The notes beneath the pieces were generated by a model, which was not told the origin of the DNA, made no database searches, and was given only the letters and a program-made list of their open reading frames with translations. The position numbers and the translations under genes were made by a program. A DNA stretch of 64,000 nucleotides from RH-AL1 sp965249685 (GTDB lineage: Bacteria > Pseudomonadota > Alphaproteobacteria > Rhizobiales > Beijerinckiaceae): the NCBI GenBank assembly GCA_965249685.1, contig CBDFMN010000003.1, positions 2,976,001 through 3,040,000 of the forward strand, given 5' to 3'. Numbering within the stretch: the first letter of the stretch is position 1; each line of letters begins with the position of its first letter. This document shows positions 6,779 through 15,099 of the stretch, piece by piece.

Positions 6779-8215
6779 GTGAGCGCGCGGGGCACCGGCC
6801 AGCCGCAATGGCCGCTCAACCCTTACGAGGTCAGCCTCTCCTTCGCCGCGCGCGACCGTGCGGCGGCGGACCCGTCGACCTGGTTTGGCCCGCTCGACCC
6901 CGTCGCGCCCGCCGCGCCGGACGACGTCGCCGGGCGGCAGTGGGACTACCCCTCGGGCTACAACCTCGCCCTGCAGCCGCGCCTGCAGGAGGGCGTGTCC
7001 TTCGCCACCCTGCGCGCGCTCGCCGACAGCTACGACATCCTGCGGCTGGTCATCGAGACGCGCAAGGACCAGGTCGCGCGGCTCGCCTGGACGATCCGGC
7101 CGCGCCGCGCCGGCGCCGCGTCGCCCGACGCCGGGCGGCTGGCGGCGTTCTTCAGCCGCCCCGACGGCGTGCACGGCTGGACCGATTGGCTCCGCATGCT
7201 GCTCGAGGAGCTCTTCGTCGTCGACGCGCCGGCGCTCTACATGCAGCGCAACCGCGCCGGGCAGGTCATCGCGCTGATGCCGCTCGACGGCGCCACGATC
7301 AAGCCGGTGATCGACGCCTGGGGTCGCGTGCCCCAGCCCTACGCCGGCCCGGGCGGGATGGTCTATCCCACGGCCTACCAGCAGGTGCTCAAGGGCTTTC
7401 CGGCGGTCGACTATTCCGCGCGAGACCTGCTGTATCGGCCGCGCAACCCGCGCGTCAACAAGGCCTACGGCTTCAGTCCGGTGGAGCAGGTCATCGCCAC
7501 CGTCAACATCGCGCTGCGGCGGCAGCTCTTCCTCACCGACTATTTCACCGACGGCAACATCCCCGACAGCCTGATCGGCGTGCCGGAGACGTGGACACCG
7601 GACCAGATCGCCTCCTACCAGAAATATTGGGACGCCACCTTCTCCGGCGACCTCGCGCGCCGACGCCGCGCCAAGTTTGTGCCCGGCGGCGTCGCCAAGA
7701 CCTTCATCCAGACGAAGGAGCCGGAGCTGAAGAGCGTCTTCGACGACTGGCTCGCGCGCATCGTCTGCTTCGCCTTCTCCGTGTCGCCGCAGGCGCTCGT
7801 CCAGACGATGAACCGGGCGACCGCCGAAGTGCAGAAGGCGCTCGCGCAGGAGGAGGGTCTCGCCCCCATCCTGCTCTGGGTCAAGGGCCTCGTCGACGAC
7901 CTGCTCGCGCGCGAGTTCGGCGCCGCCGACCTGGAGTTCGCCTGGACGCCGAGCGAGACGGTCGACCCGCAGGCGCAGGAGCAGGTGCTGTCGAGCTATA
8001 CGGGCCGGGGTATCCTGACGATCAACGAAGCCCGCGCGGTGCTCGGGCGCGAGCCCCTCGCCGACCCGGCGGCGGACCGGGCGATGGCGCTGACGGGGGC
8101 GGGCTATGTGGCGCTGGGTGGCGCGACGCCGGCAGGAGCGGCGAAGCTCGACAAGAGCGTGGCTTGGGACGAGGGCCAGCATCCACGCTGGCCGGCGGGG
8201 TCGGGCGAGGGGTAA
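6779..8215 (+). CDS. phage portal protein (HK97-like), possibly C-terminally truncated
   Basis: This 478-residue portal forms the dodecameric ring through which DNA enters the capsid. It starts at GTG 6779. It contains the portal core patterns PLDGATIKPVIDAWG, DLLYRPRNPRVNKAYGFSPVEQ and ATAEVQKALAQEEGL. The last residues are HPRWPAGSGEG and then TAA. That looks like the start of a PAGS-x-x-G-x-GGRF linker that would normally continue. A decayed copy downstream (to 8940) carries the same TAA but continues in frame as GGRFTPQGG. I infer that the original protein had a longer C-terminal extension lost through this stop codon. Confidence 0.9.
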   Translation: MSARGTGQPQWPLNPYEVSLSFAARDRAAADPSTWFGPLDPVAPAAPDDVAGRQWDYPSGYNLALQPRLQEGVSFATLRALADSYDILRLVIETRKDQVARLAWTIRPRRAGAASPDAGRLAAFFSRPDGVHGWTDWLRMLLEELFVVDAPALYMQRNRAGQVIALMPLDGATIKPVIDAWGRVPQPYAGPGGMVYPTAYQQVLKGFPAVDYSARDLLYRPRNPRVNKAYGFSPVEQVIATVNIALRRQLFLTDYFTDGNIPDSLIGVPETWTPDQIASYQKYWDATFSGDLARRRRAKFVPGGVAKTFIQTKEPELKSVFDDWLARIVCFAFSVSPQALVQTMNRATAEVQKALAQEEGLAPILLWVKGLVDDLLAREFGAADLEFAWTPSETVDPQAQEQVLSSYTGRGILTINEARAVLGREPLADPAADRAMALTGAGYVALGGATPAGAAKLDKSVAWDEGQHPRWPAGSGEG

Positions 8216-8216
8216 G

Positions 8217-8321
8217 GCGTTGGCAGATGTGCTCATCGACAAAAGGTACGACGAGGTGATTGGGATAACTCACTGCACCTACTCGACGCGATACGGAACA
8301 CAAGGGATTTTACTCCTGTAA
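8217..8321 (+). pseudogene. orphan 'tip' fragment A downstream of portal
   Basis: Out of frame with portal, positions 8217-8321 encode a short peptide with VLIDKRYDEVIGITHCTY, ending at TAA 8319-8321. A close copy lies at 8970-9107 (VLIDKRYDEVIGVTHCIY), with many differences at third codon positions. This indicates that the peptide was once coding. It looks like the last part of a domain that was attached to the portal C-terminus, with the intervening sequence deleted. No start codon of its own is evident. Confidence 0.5.
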
Positions 8322-8364
8322 TACAACTTGGCCTGTCACTCACTTCTAATGCGGAGAGTAAGCC

Positions 8365-8690
8365 ATGCAGATCGTTTTGAAGCGTTCCGCTATCGATAAG
8401 TTGTTAGATGATCCCAAAATCCATCGCAAAAATTAGCCGGGAAAGTGCCTTTCCTGGGCTATTATCGACGCAGCTACTCGACATCGCGCGACGGGGTTGT
8501 GACCGAATATGGGGATGGGCTCACGACCATCGACCCACAGAGTCCCGACGAGACAAAGGACATCGTCATAAGGTCTATTTCAGTCGCGGATGGCGAGGAG
8601 ATCATGTCTCACAGCTTTAGCATCGAATGGACGAAAAAGTTCACCTACGAACCGGCTGAAACGGTCAAAACGCCTTCACATACCGGGTAA
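8365..8690 (+). pseudogene. small cassette gene, copy 1, frameshifted
   Basis: A start at ATG 8365 with Shine-Dalgarno GGAG gives MQIVLKRSAIDKLLDDP and then stops after 23 residues. The remainder continues in the next frame from about 8430 to 8690 (VPFLGYYRRSYS..., EYGDG, SHSFSIEWTKKFTYEP). Adding one A to the A5 run at 8428-8432 would restore one protein. It is a paralogue of the intact gene at 9157-9507, sharing SAIDK, LGY-x-x-RS, HGDG/YGDG, TIDP and MS-x-SFSI-x-W. The function is unknown. Its position after a portal tip fragment suggests a partner or immunity role (inference). Confidence 0.55.
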
Positions 8691-8753
8691 ATGCGCCTTG
8701 TGCAGTAACGCTCGCGCCGGCGGGTCAACGGCCTCATCGTCACCGCGCCAACA

Positions 8754-8943
8754 TCGACCCGCAGGCGCAGGCGCAGGTGCTGTCGAGCTATACGGGCGGG
8801 GTATCCTGACGATCAACGTCGGGCGCGAGCCCCTCGCCAACCCGGCGGCCGACCGGCCAATGGCGCTGACGGGGGCGGGCTATGTGGCGCTGGGTGGCGC
8901 GACGCCGGCAGGAGCGGCGAAGCTCGACGACGAGGGGTAAGGC
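8754..8943 (+). pseudogene. duplicated portal 3' end, copy 2 (decayed)
   Basis: This stretch repeats the portal gene 7962-8219. Long blocks are nearly or completely identical, including about 70 bases ending in GCGGCGAAGCTCGAC. It has lost one base in the TATACGGGC block, 15 bases after GATCAACG, and about 48 bases before the terminal GAGGGGTAA. After the TAA the portal frame continues as GGRFTPQGGTASS, the natural continuation of the HPRWPAGS linker. It has no portal body and no start, so it cannot be expressed as portal. Confidence 0.7.
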
Positions 8944-8969
8944 GGGCGCTTTACGCCGCAAGGCGGGAC

Positions 8970-9107
8970 GGCCTCATCGTCACCGCGTATCTTGCGCTCG
9001 CAGGTGTACTGATCGATAAAAGGTACGACGAAGTCATTGGCGTGACGCACTGCATCTATCGAACGCCGTTCGAAACGTTCGTCCTTGAACGTCAAGGACC
9101 TTACCGA
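8970..9107 (+). pseudogene. orphan 'tip' fragment B
   Basis: In the frame of 9000 the DNA reads GLIVTAYLALAG, VLIDKRYDEVIGVTHCIY and FVLERQGPYR, homologous to fragment A at 8217-8321. The 20-base stretch around ACGGCCTCATCGTCACCGCG also occurs at about 8728-8747, a second remnant of the same domain. The fragment is immediately upstream of the intact small gene at 9157. It reads like the end of a C-terminal effector-like domain, but the family is not recognised. Confidence 0.5.
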
Positions 9108-9156
9108 TGCAGGCCGACATGGCCTGCTCCCGCGTTTAGCGAGACGGCGAGACACG

Positions 9157-9507
9157 ATGAACCTAATCAAGCTAGAGCAATCTGCGATCGATAAAATCAT
9201 GGAAGACAATGATGTCGCTCGCTGGCTGAAAGACCCCAGCGCTGACAATGTGCCTATACTAGGCTATTTTAGCCGAAGCTTCTCTAAATACAATGATGGC
9301 ACTGAGGCTGAGCATGGTGACGGCTTTGTTCTGTCGACCATCGATCCATCAAGCGCTGAAGAGACCAGAGGTATCGTCGTCAAGACCGTTGCGCTTGCGC
9401 CTGACTTAAACATCCTGGTCGGCGGAGACGAATTTATCATGTCGAGAAGCTTCAGTATCGGCTGGTCCAAGTGGAAGTTCACCTATGAGCCGGTGACGTC
9501 CCCGTAG
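9157..9507 (+). CDS. small acidic cassette protein, copy 2 (intact)
   Basis: This 116-residue protein starts MNLIKLEQSAIDKIMEDN and ends WSKWKFTYEPVTSP. It is acidic, soluble, and without signal peptide or membrane segment. It is a full-length paralogue of the frameshifted copy at 8365-8690. I do not recognise the family. Its base composition is visibly lower in G+C than the flanking structural genes, which suggests recent acquisition. The repeated order portal end, tip fragment, small acidic gene resembles toxin-immunity cassettes, which makes an immunity function a reasonable but unproven guess. Confidence 0.6.
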   Translation: MNLIKLEQSAIDKIMEDNDVARWLKDPSADNVPILGYFSRSFSKYNDGTEAEHGDGFVLSTIDPSSAEETRGIVVKTVALAPDLNILVGGDEFIMSRSFSIGWSKWKFTYEPVTSP

Positions 9508-9565
9508 TCTATCAATCCAGTCCTGATCCCCAGCTTAGACGGCTTCAACAGTGCCTCCGCCAAAG

Positions 9566-9855
9566 GGGGAAGGCGCTGGCGCAGGAGCTCGCCCCGATCC
9601 TGCTCTGGTCAAGGGCCTCATCGACGACCTGCTCGCGCGCGAGTTCGGCGCTGCCGACCTCGCGATGGCGCTGACGGGAGCGGGATATGTGCCGCTGAGT
9701 GGTGGGGCTCCGGCTGGACAAGTCAGATCCCGGACGCGGCTATCTACCACGAGGGACCATACCTCTGCGCGGTGCTCATCCGCAAGGCGATCGTCGATGG
9801 CCCTCCGCAGAGGACGATCGACCTGGATGCCGACGGCCATATGATTTTTAGGTAG
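9566..9855 (+). pseudogene. duplicated portal 3' end, copy 3, joined to a different tip
   Basis: From about 9566 the sequence repeats portal 7834-7932 (encoding GLIDDLLAREFGAADL) and then jumps to the block at about 8080 (AMALTGAGYVPLSGG). After 9713 it enters another frame that reads WTSQIPDAAIYHEGPYL and TIDLDADGHMIFR to TAG 9853-9855. That tip is coding-like but different from tips A and B. No intact start exists. It appears to be a third remnant of a portal C-terminal variant. Confidence 0.5.
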
Positions 9856-9983
9856 ACGACCTTCGACGCATGCTTCGTGTTTTCCCAAACAGTCGAGATG
9901 GTCTAGGCCGGCCTCGACGCATTGGACGACCCCGACGTTAAAAGTCGAACGGCCCGGCCATCGGCTTCGAACGCTCCCACGCC

Positions 9984-10054
9984 TGTCACTGCGAGCGGAG
10001 CGAAGCAGCCCAGAGACCGCTGGGACCAACCTCGCGGCAGCGGCCCTCGCAATG
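9984..10054. repeat. REP/palindromic interspersed repeat element
   Basis: TCACTGCGAG at the left end is mirrored by CTCGCAATGA at the right end, and the centre holds the stem CCCAG-AGACCG-CTGGG. The left half (TGTCACTGCGAGCGGAGCGAAGCA) belongs to a type of dispersed palindromic element, TGTCATTGCGAG-CGAAGCGAAGC, common between genes in alphaproteobacteria. It lies in the 382-base gene-free stretch 9856-10237, between the cassette debris and the protease gene. Confidence 0.65.
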
Positions 10055-10237
10055 AAGGCCGACAAGCCTGATCCGTCTCGAAGCTCAGCGCTTGAGGCAA
10101 TGATCCGCATGATCCTTTCGTTACAACCCACTGACACCGGTAACCCGGCCTGAACGCCAGGTGTCCTGCCGTCCCTGCCTGCTGCAATCACACTCCCGCT
10201 TCCGGGAGAGCAGACCCTCGTCCACCAAGGAGCCTCC

Positions 10238-11173
10238 ATGCTGCGTCTCGACATCCCTATCACCAAGGTCGACGCCGCGCGCCGCCTCGTCTTCGGCGTG
10301 GCGACGGCGGAGGTCGCCGACCGCGCCGGCGAAGTGTGCGACTACGCCTCCACCAAACCTCTTTACGAGAAATGGTCGGAGGCCATCGCCACCTCCACCG
10401 GCGGCAAGTCGCTCGGCAACCTGCGCGCCATGCACGGGTTGGTCGCCGCCGGCAAGGTGACGGCGCTCACTTTCAACGACGAGGCCAAGCAGATCGAGAT
10501 CTGCGCCAAGGTGGTCGACGATGCCGAGTGGACCAAGGTCGCGGAAGGCGTCTACACCGGCTTCAGCCAGGGCGGCACCTACGCCCGCCGCTGGACCGAC
10601 GAGGCGGGCGCCACACGCTACACCGCCGATCCGCACGAGATCTCGCTCGTCGACCTCCCGTGCCTGGCCCATGCCACGTTCGAGATGATCAAGGCCGACG
10701 GCTCGCAGGAGCGGCGCATTTTCAAGGCGCCGGAGGCGGATTCGTCCATCGCGCCGCGACTCGGGGAGGCGGCGAAGATCGGCGCCCGCAACAGCGCGCC
10801 CGACCAGGCGCGCATCCAGGCACTCCACGACACCGCCGTCGATCTCGGCGCGACCTGCGGCGCGCACAAAGGAGCGGGCGGCGACGAACTCGCCAAGCGC
10901 TTCGAGGCCCTCGCGCAGAAGTTCGACGGCGTCGCCGGGCATTTCGACGGCTGGACCGACCGCCTGACCAAGACGCTCGACGCGATCGTCGCCCGTCTCA
11001 AAGCCGTGGAAGAGCAGCCGCAGCCGCTTCCCTTCGCCATGCAGGCGCGCGCCGTCGGCAAGCAGGACGAGAGGGGCTCCGATGGGAGCCCCTCTCGCTT
11101 CGACGATCTGCTTGCCGACCCCGGCGCGCTGTCGCTGCTCGCCATCAAGCTCGCGCAGCGCCAGCGCCGCTAG
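10238..11173 (+). CDS. phage prohead (capsid maturation) protease
   Basis: This 311-residue protein is preceded by AAGGAG at a good distance. The N-terminal domain (about 1-150) fits an HK97/XkdF-type serine protease: a candidate catalytic His is in LRAMHGLVAAGK and Ser in YTGFSQGGTY, followed by DPHEISLVDLPCL. The C-terminal half is helical and charged, with the PLPFAMQARAVGK segment typical of a scaffold-like tail. It would cleave capsid precursors during head assembly. It stands directly before the major capsid gene, as in HK97-like and GTA clusters. Confidence 0.8.
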   Translation: MLRLDIPITKVDAARRLVFGVATAEVADRAGEVCDYASTKPLYEKWSEAIATSTGGKSLGNLRAMHGLVAAGKVTALTFNDEAKQIEICAKVVDDAEWTKVAEGVYTGFSQGGTYARRWTDEAGATRYTADPHEISLVDLPCLAHATFEMIKADGSQERRIFKAPEADSSIAPRLGEAAKIGARNSAPDQARIQALHDTAVDLGATCGAHKGAGGDELAKRFEALAQKFDGVAGHFDGWTDRLTKTLDAIVARLKAVEEQPQPLPFAMQARAVGKQDERGSDGSPSRFDDLLADPGALSLLAIKLAQRQRR

Positions 11174-11260
11174 CGCGCGTCTCCTTCTCTCACCGCAACT
11201 CGTCGTGACGCGCAGGCCGCGCGGACGCCGAAGCACGTCTTTTTCCCCAGGAGCACCATC

Positions 11261-12778
11261 ATGCCCGAGACCGATCTCAACCAGGTCATCAGCAACCTCA
11301 AGATCTCGCAGCAGAACCCTCTACGCAACCTCGCAGGGGACACGCTGGCCAAGAGCACCTTCGCCGCAGGTTCCAGCCCGACGTCGGGGTTGACCTTCTA
11401 CGACCTCGATCTCGGCGCCAAATTCCTCTATCCCGTGCTCACGCCGCTCCGCAACATGATCCCGCGCGTGTCGGGCAAGGGTGGCCTGCAGGCGGCATGG
11501 CGCGCCATCACCGCCATCAACACCAACGGCCTGCGCATCGGCGTCTCGGCGGCCAACCGCGGCGGCGTGCTGGCTGTCGCGACGCAGGATTATACCGCGA
11601 CCTACAAGGGCCTCGGCGTCGAGACCAGCGTCGACTTCGAGGCGCAATATGCCGGCCAGGGCTTCGACGACGTCCGTGCCGTCTCGGCCAAGACGGGGCT
11701 GGAGGCGCTGATGCTCGGCGAGGAGGCGATGATCCTCGGCGGCTGCGCGTCGCTTGCGCTCGGCACCACGCCGACGCCGACGCTGAGCGACGTGGCTGTC
11801 GGCGGCACGCTCGCGGCCGGCCTCGCGCTCAGCGTCGTCTGCGTGGCGCTGACCCACGACGGCCTGGTGAACGCGACGGTCGCCGGCGGCATCCAGGGCC
11901 AAGTGACCCGCACGAATGCGGACGCTACGACCGACACGTTCGGCGGCGGCGCGGCCCGGCGCTCGGCCAATTCCGTCGTTACAGCGGCAAGCGACGGCAA
12001 TGCCACGCATCTCGTGCGTGCCAGCGTGGTGCCGGTACCCGGCGCCATGGGTTATGCCTGGTTCTGGGGGGTGGCCGGCAGCGAGGCCCTCGGTGCCATC
12101 ACCGCCATCGCCTCCGTTGCGATCACCGGTCCGGCCGTGGGGACACAAACGGTAACCTCGCTCGGGACGGCGGACAATTCGACGAACGCGCTCGCCTTCG
12201 ACGGGCTCATAACCCAGGCTGCGAAGGCGGGCTCGGGTGCCAACGTCTTCGTCATGCCGCAGGGCGTCGCGGGGCAGGGGACGCCGCTGACCGCCGACAA
12301 TGCCGGCGGCATCGTCGAGGTCGATGCCGTGCTCAAGGCCATGTGGACCAACTACCGCCTGTCGCCCGACACGATGTGGGTCAACTCGCAGGAGGCGCTG
12401 AACATCTCGCGCAAGATCGTCACCGGATCGACGGCCTCCGCGCAGCGGTTCGTGTTCAACGCCTCGCAGGACTTCGTCGGCGGCGGCATCATGGTGCGCG
12501 CCTACCTCAACCGCTTCTCGATGCAGGGTGGCAGCACGCTGGACATCAGGGTGCACCCGAACATGCCTGCGGGCACCATCCTGATGACGACGGGAGTGCT
12601 GCCCTACCCGCTGGCCGGCGTGGGCAACCTGATGCAGATCCGCACGCGGCAAGATTACTATCAGATCGAGTGGCCGCTGCGCAGCCGTCGCTACGAGTAC
12701 GGCGTCTACGCCGACGAGGTCCTGCAGCATTACTTTCCGCCGGCGCTGGCGCTCATCACCAACATCGGCAACGGCTAG
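11261..12778 (+). CDS. phage major capsid protein
   Basis: This 505-residue protein lies between protease and connector genes, the standard major-capsid position. Features include LNQVISNLKISQQNP at the start, a Gly/Ala-rich beta domain (about 190-330) that may be an inserted surface domain, and a conserved end, IRTRQDYYQIEWPLRSRRYE followed by YADEVLQHYFPP. It is longer than RcGTA capsid (about 400 residues), mainly because of the repetitive Thr/Ala-rich middle. Function is assigned from position and overall character. Confidence 0.8.
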   Translation: MPETDLNQVISNLKISQQNPLRNLAGDTLAKSTFAAGSSPTSGLTFYDLDLGAKFLYPVLTPLRNMIPRVSGKGGLQAAWRAITAINTNGLRIGVSAANRGGVLAVATQDYTATYKGLGVETSVDFEAQYAGQGFDDVRAVSAKTGLEALMLGEEAMILGGCASLALGTTPTPTLSDVAVGGTLAAGLALSVVCVALTHDGLVNATVAGGIQGQVTRTNADATTDTFGGGAARRSANSVVTAASDGNATHLVRASVVPVPGAMGYAWFWGVAGSEALGAITAIASVAITGPAVGTQTVTSLGTADNSTNALAFDGLITQAAKAGSGANVFVMPQGVAGQGTPLTADNAGGIVEVDAVLKAMWTNYRLSPDTMWVNSQEALNISRKIVTGSTASAQRFVFNASQDFVGGGIMVRAYLNRFSMQGGSTLDIRVHPNMPAGTILMTTGVLPYPLAGVGNLMQIRTRQDYYQIEWPLRSRRYEYGVYADEVLQHYFPPALALITNIGNG

Positions 12779-12826
12779 CACGCTCCGTCTGGACCGTCTC
12801 TCCATTTCGCGCCGAAGGAGCCTTCG

Positions 12827-13141
12827 ATGAAGTATCGCCTGCCGAAACACTGTCGCGCCGTCGTCCACGAGGGCGTGACGCTGGAGGCCGGCCCCGAGGG
12901 GTCGGTCGAGGCACCGGAGGCGGCGGCGCCCGCGCTCCTCGCGCACGGTGTCGTGCCCTGGCTTGCGGCCGCCTCGCCGCGGGCGGCGGCGCGCGCCCTC
13001 CCGGCCCTCGGCGACGTCGACGCCCTCTCGCGCACCGCACTGGCGGACGCGTTGAGTCTGTTGGGGCACAAGACGCTGCCGACCAGCACGGAGGAGCTTC
13101 GCCGCGCGCTCCGCCGGGCGCTCGTCACGCGTCTATCCTGA
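12827..13141 (+). CDS. hypothetical phage head-region protein
   Basis: This 104-residue protein has a start with AAGGAG upstream. It is alanine rich, with a short N-terminal beta motif (MKYRLPKHCRAVVHEGVTLE) and an Arg-rich end. It sits between capsid and head-tail connector. The size and place fit a head-decoration or small adaptor protein, but no family is recognised. Confidence 0.6.
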   Translation: MKYRLPKHCRAVVHEGVTLEAGPEGSVEAPEAAAPALLAHGVVPWLAAASPRAAARALPALGDVDALSRTALADALSLLGHKTLPTSTEELRRALRRALVTRLS

Positions 13142-13162
13142 TCGCCCACCGGAGCGAATGAG

Positions 13163-13987
13163 ATGAGTTCCAACGATCTCACGACCCTCGCCGACCTCAA
13201 GGCGTGGCTCGGGGTGGCGAGTGGCGGCGACGACCCCCTGCTTGCCGCCCTCGTCACCGACGTCAGCGCGGCCATCCTCAGCGATCTCGGCCGCGCGACG
13301 CTGCGGCCGACCCTCTATGCGGAGGCGCGCAACGGCGCCGGCGAGGCGGCGATCGTGCTGCGGCATTGGCCGGTCAACCAGGTTCTCTCGCTCACCATGG
13401 ACGGGCTGCCGATCGCCCTCGCGACGACGCCGTCGCCACCGATGGGTGCGCCGAGCTTCGCCGCCGTGCTTGAGCCTGCCGATCCGGCCCCACCCGGCAC
13501 GCTACAGCGGTTGACGTTGCGCGGGGGGCGCATGCCCTATGGCGTCGGTAACGTCGCGGTGTTGTACCGCGCCGGCTACGAAGTGGCTGCGGAGAGTGCG
13601 ACCGTCCCCGCGGCGGCGCCCTACGCCGTCACCGCCGTCGCGCCCTACGGCCGATGGCTGTGCGACGGCGTTGTGACCAACGCCGCTGGGATCGCGCTGC
13701 AAATCGGCGCCGTGCCGGCGCCGGGCGTTTACGCCGTCGCAGGCGGCATCTATTATTTTGCCGCGGCCGATGCGGGAGCGTCGATCACCCTGCGTTACGG
13801 CTATGTGCCGGCAGACCTCGCCCGGGCCTGCTGCGAATGGGCGGCCGATCGCTACGCGGCGCGCTCGCGCATCGGCCAGAGCGCCCGGACGCTCGGCGGG
13901 CAGGAGACGACGAGCTTTATCGTCAAGGCCATGCCCGATTTCGTCGCGCGGCTGCTGCAGCCCTATCGACGCGTCGTCGCGCCGTGA
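13163..13987 (+). CDS. head-tail connector (gp6-like adaptor)
   Basis: This 274-residue protein begins LTTLADLKAWLGV and ends with CCEWAADRYAARSRIGQ and ARLLQPYRRVVAP. That is the pattern of phage gp6-like head-tail connector proteins, with a helical N-terminal region and a helical C-terminus. A beta-rich insert occupies about residues 70-215, making it longer than typical connectors of 100-200 residues. It overlaps the next gene by GTGA. Confidence 0.75.
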   Translation: MSSNDLTTLADLKAWLGVASGGDDPLLAALVTDVSAAILSDLGRATLRPTLYAEARNGAGEAAIVLRHWPVNQVLSLTMDGLPIALATTPSPPMGAPSFAAVLEPADPAPPGTLQRLTLRGGRMPYGVGNVAVLYRAGYEVAAESATVPAAAPYAVTAVAPYGRWLCDGVVTNAAGIALQIGAVPAPGVYAVAGGIYYFAAADAGASITLRYGYVPADLARACCEWAADRYAARSRIGQSARTLGGQETTSFIVKAMPDFVARLLQPYRRVVAP

Positions 13988-14409
13988 TCGCGGGCGAGGA
14001 GATGCTGGCCGCAGTCGCGGCCAAGGCCGAAGCGCTGCGGCTCGCGCTGGTCGATAAGGTGGACCGCAACCTCTCCGGCGCCGTGCTGCAAAGCCGATCG
14101 GGCGCGTTGCGCGCGTCGATACGCTCTGCGGTGCAGGCCGGCGACGCGAGCGTGTCGGTGACGCTGGAGAGCGTTGGGGTCTCCTATGCCGCGATCCAGG
14201 AATACGGCGGCCGCACCGCCGCACACGACATCCTGGCCCTCAAAGCCCAGGCCCTGCGCTTCGCCGACGGGCGGTTCGCCATGCGCGCGCATCATCCGGG
14301 ATCGGCGATCCCCGAGCGGTCCTACCTGCGCTCCGCGCTGGGCGAACTGCGCGCCGAGCTTGAAGAGGGCGTGAAGGCGGCGGTCGCCGAGGTCCTCGAT
14401 GCAACCTGA
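13984..14409 (+). CDS. HK97 gp10-like head-tail joining / tail completion protein
   Basis: This 141-residue protein starts at GTG 13984, overlapping the connector stop as GTGA. The pattern RSGALRASIR, IQEYGGRTAAHDI and PERSYLRSALGE is characteristic of HK97 gp10-like proteins, which seal the head-tail junction. A later ATG at 14002 is possible. It is in the expected order after the connector. Confidence 0.78.
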   Translation: MIAGEEMLAAVAAKAEALRLALVDKVDRNLSGAVLQSRSGALRASIRSAVQAGDASVSVTLESVGVSYAAIQEYGGRTAAHDILALKAQALRFADGRFAMRAHHPGSAIPERSYLRSALGELRAELEEGVKAAVAEVLDAT

Positions 14410-14421
14410 CGGAGACCAACC

Positions 14422-14862
14422 TTGAGCACGCGCGAACAAGCGCTCGGAGCGCTGCAGGCGCTCGTCGCCGGCGCCTACCCCTGGAAGTCGCCTCCCGCAC
14501 GTCGGCTAAAGCTGTGGAGCGACGTCCCCCCAATCGACCGGCCGGCCTGCTTTCTCTTCGAGGGCGGCTCGGAGACCTACGAGCACGGCGTCGGCTCGAA
14601 CCCCAAGCGCAGCCTGGAGGTGAAGCTGTTCGTCTACCTTGATGCGCACGACCCGCGTACTGTGGGCGCCAGCCTGATCAACGCCGTACTCGATACTCTG
14701 GACGCCGCATTCGAAGCCGGCGGCGCCGACCTGACGTTGGGGCGTCTGACCCTCGGCGGCAGCGCCTACAGCTGCACGATCAGCGGCCGTCCCCTGAAGG
14801 ATCCCGGCGACCTCGACGGCGACGGTCTCCTGGTCGTTCCCGTCCGCATCGTCCTGCCCTGA
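14422..14862 (+). CDS. tail terminator / minor tail protein
   Basis: This 146-residue protein starts at TTG 14422. It has the look of a gpU-like or gp17-like tail terminator: ALGALQALVAGAYPW at the N-terminus, a central VKLFVYLDAHDP and a C-terminal GDGLLVVPVRIVLP strand. In GTA-type clusters this position (after gp10-like, before tail tube) is taken by the tail terminator. The assignment is mainly from order. Confidence 0.65.
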   Translation: MSTREQALGALQALVAGAYPWKSPPARRLKLWSDVPPIDRPACFLFEGGSETYEHGVGSNPKRSLEVKLFVYLDAHDPRTVGASLINAVLDTLDAAFEAGGADLTLGRLTLGGSAYSCTISGRPLKDPGDLDGDGLLVVPVRIVLP

Positions 14863-14874
14863 TAGGAGCCGAGC

Positions 14875-15063
14875 ATGACCGACACAGAGGTTCCCGAACC
14901 GCCCGCGCTGCATGCCGCCCGGCTAGTCGATCGCTGGTTTCTCGAGTGCTTCCAGGGGTCGCGCATCGCGCAATCGACCGAGACCTGGAGCTGCGTGCAC
15001 GCGGCCAAGGACGACCTTAAGCGCAGGCTCGCCGCGCTGTTCGATCAACCCGGAATGGTCTGA
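14875..15063 (+). CDS. small hypothetical phage protein
   Basis: This 62-residue soluble protein has a good Shine-Dalgarno (TAGGAG) 6 bases upstream. Not recognised. It lies between tail terminator and tail tube genes and is transcribed with them. Confidence 0.5.
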   Translation: MTDTEVPEPPALHAARLVDRWFLECFQGSRIAQSTETWSCVHAAKDDLKRRLAALFDQPGMV

Positions 15064-15099
15064 CCGCAACCCTATCTCCCCTCGTGAAAGGATCTCCCC

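Noticed and set aside
8106..8321. Open frame overlapping the portal end
   Set aside because: Its first half is the portal sequence in a wrong frame; only the last about 35 codons are coding-like, and those are listed as a tip fragment.
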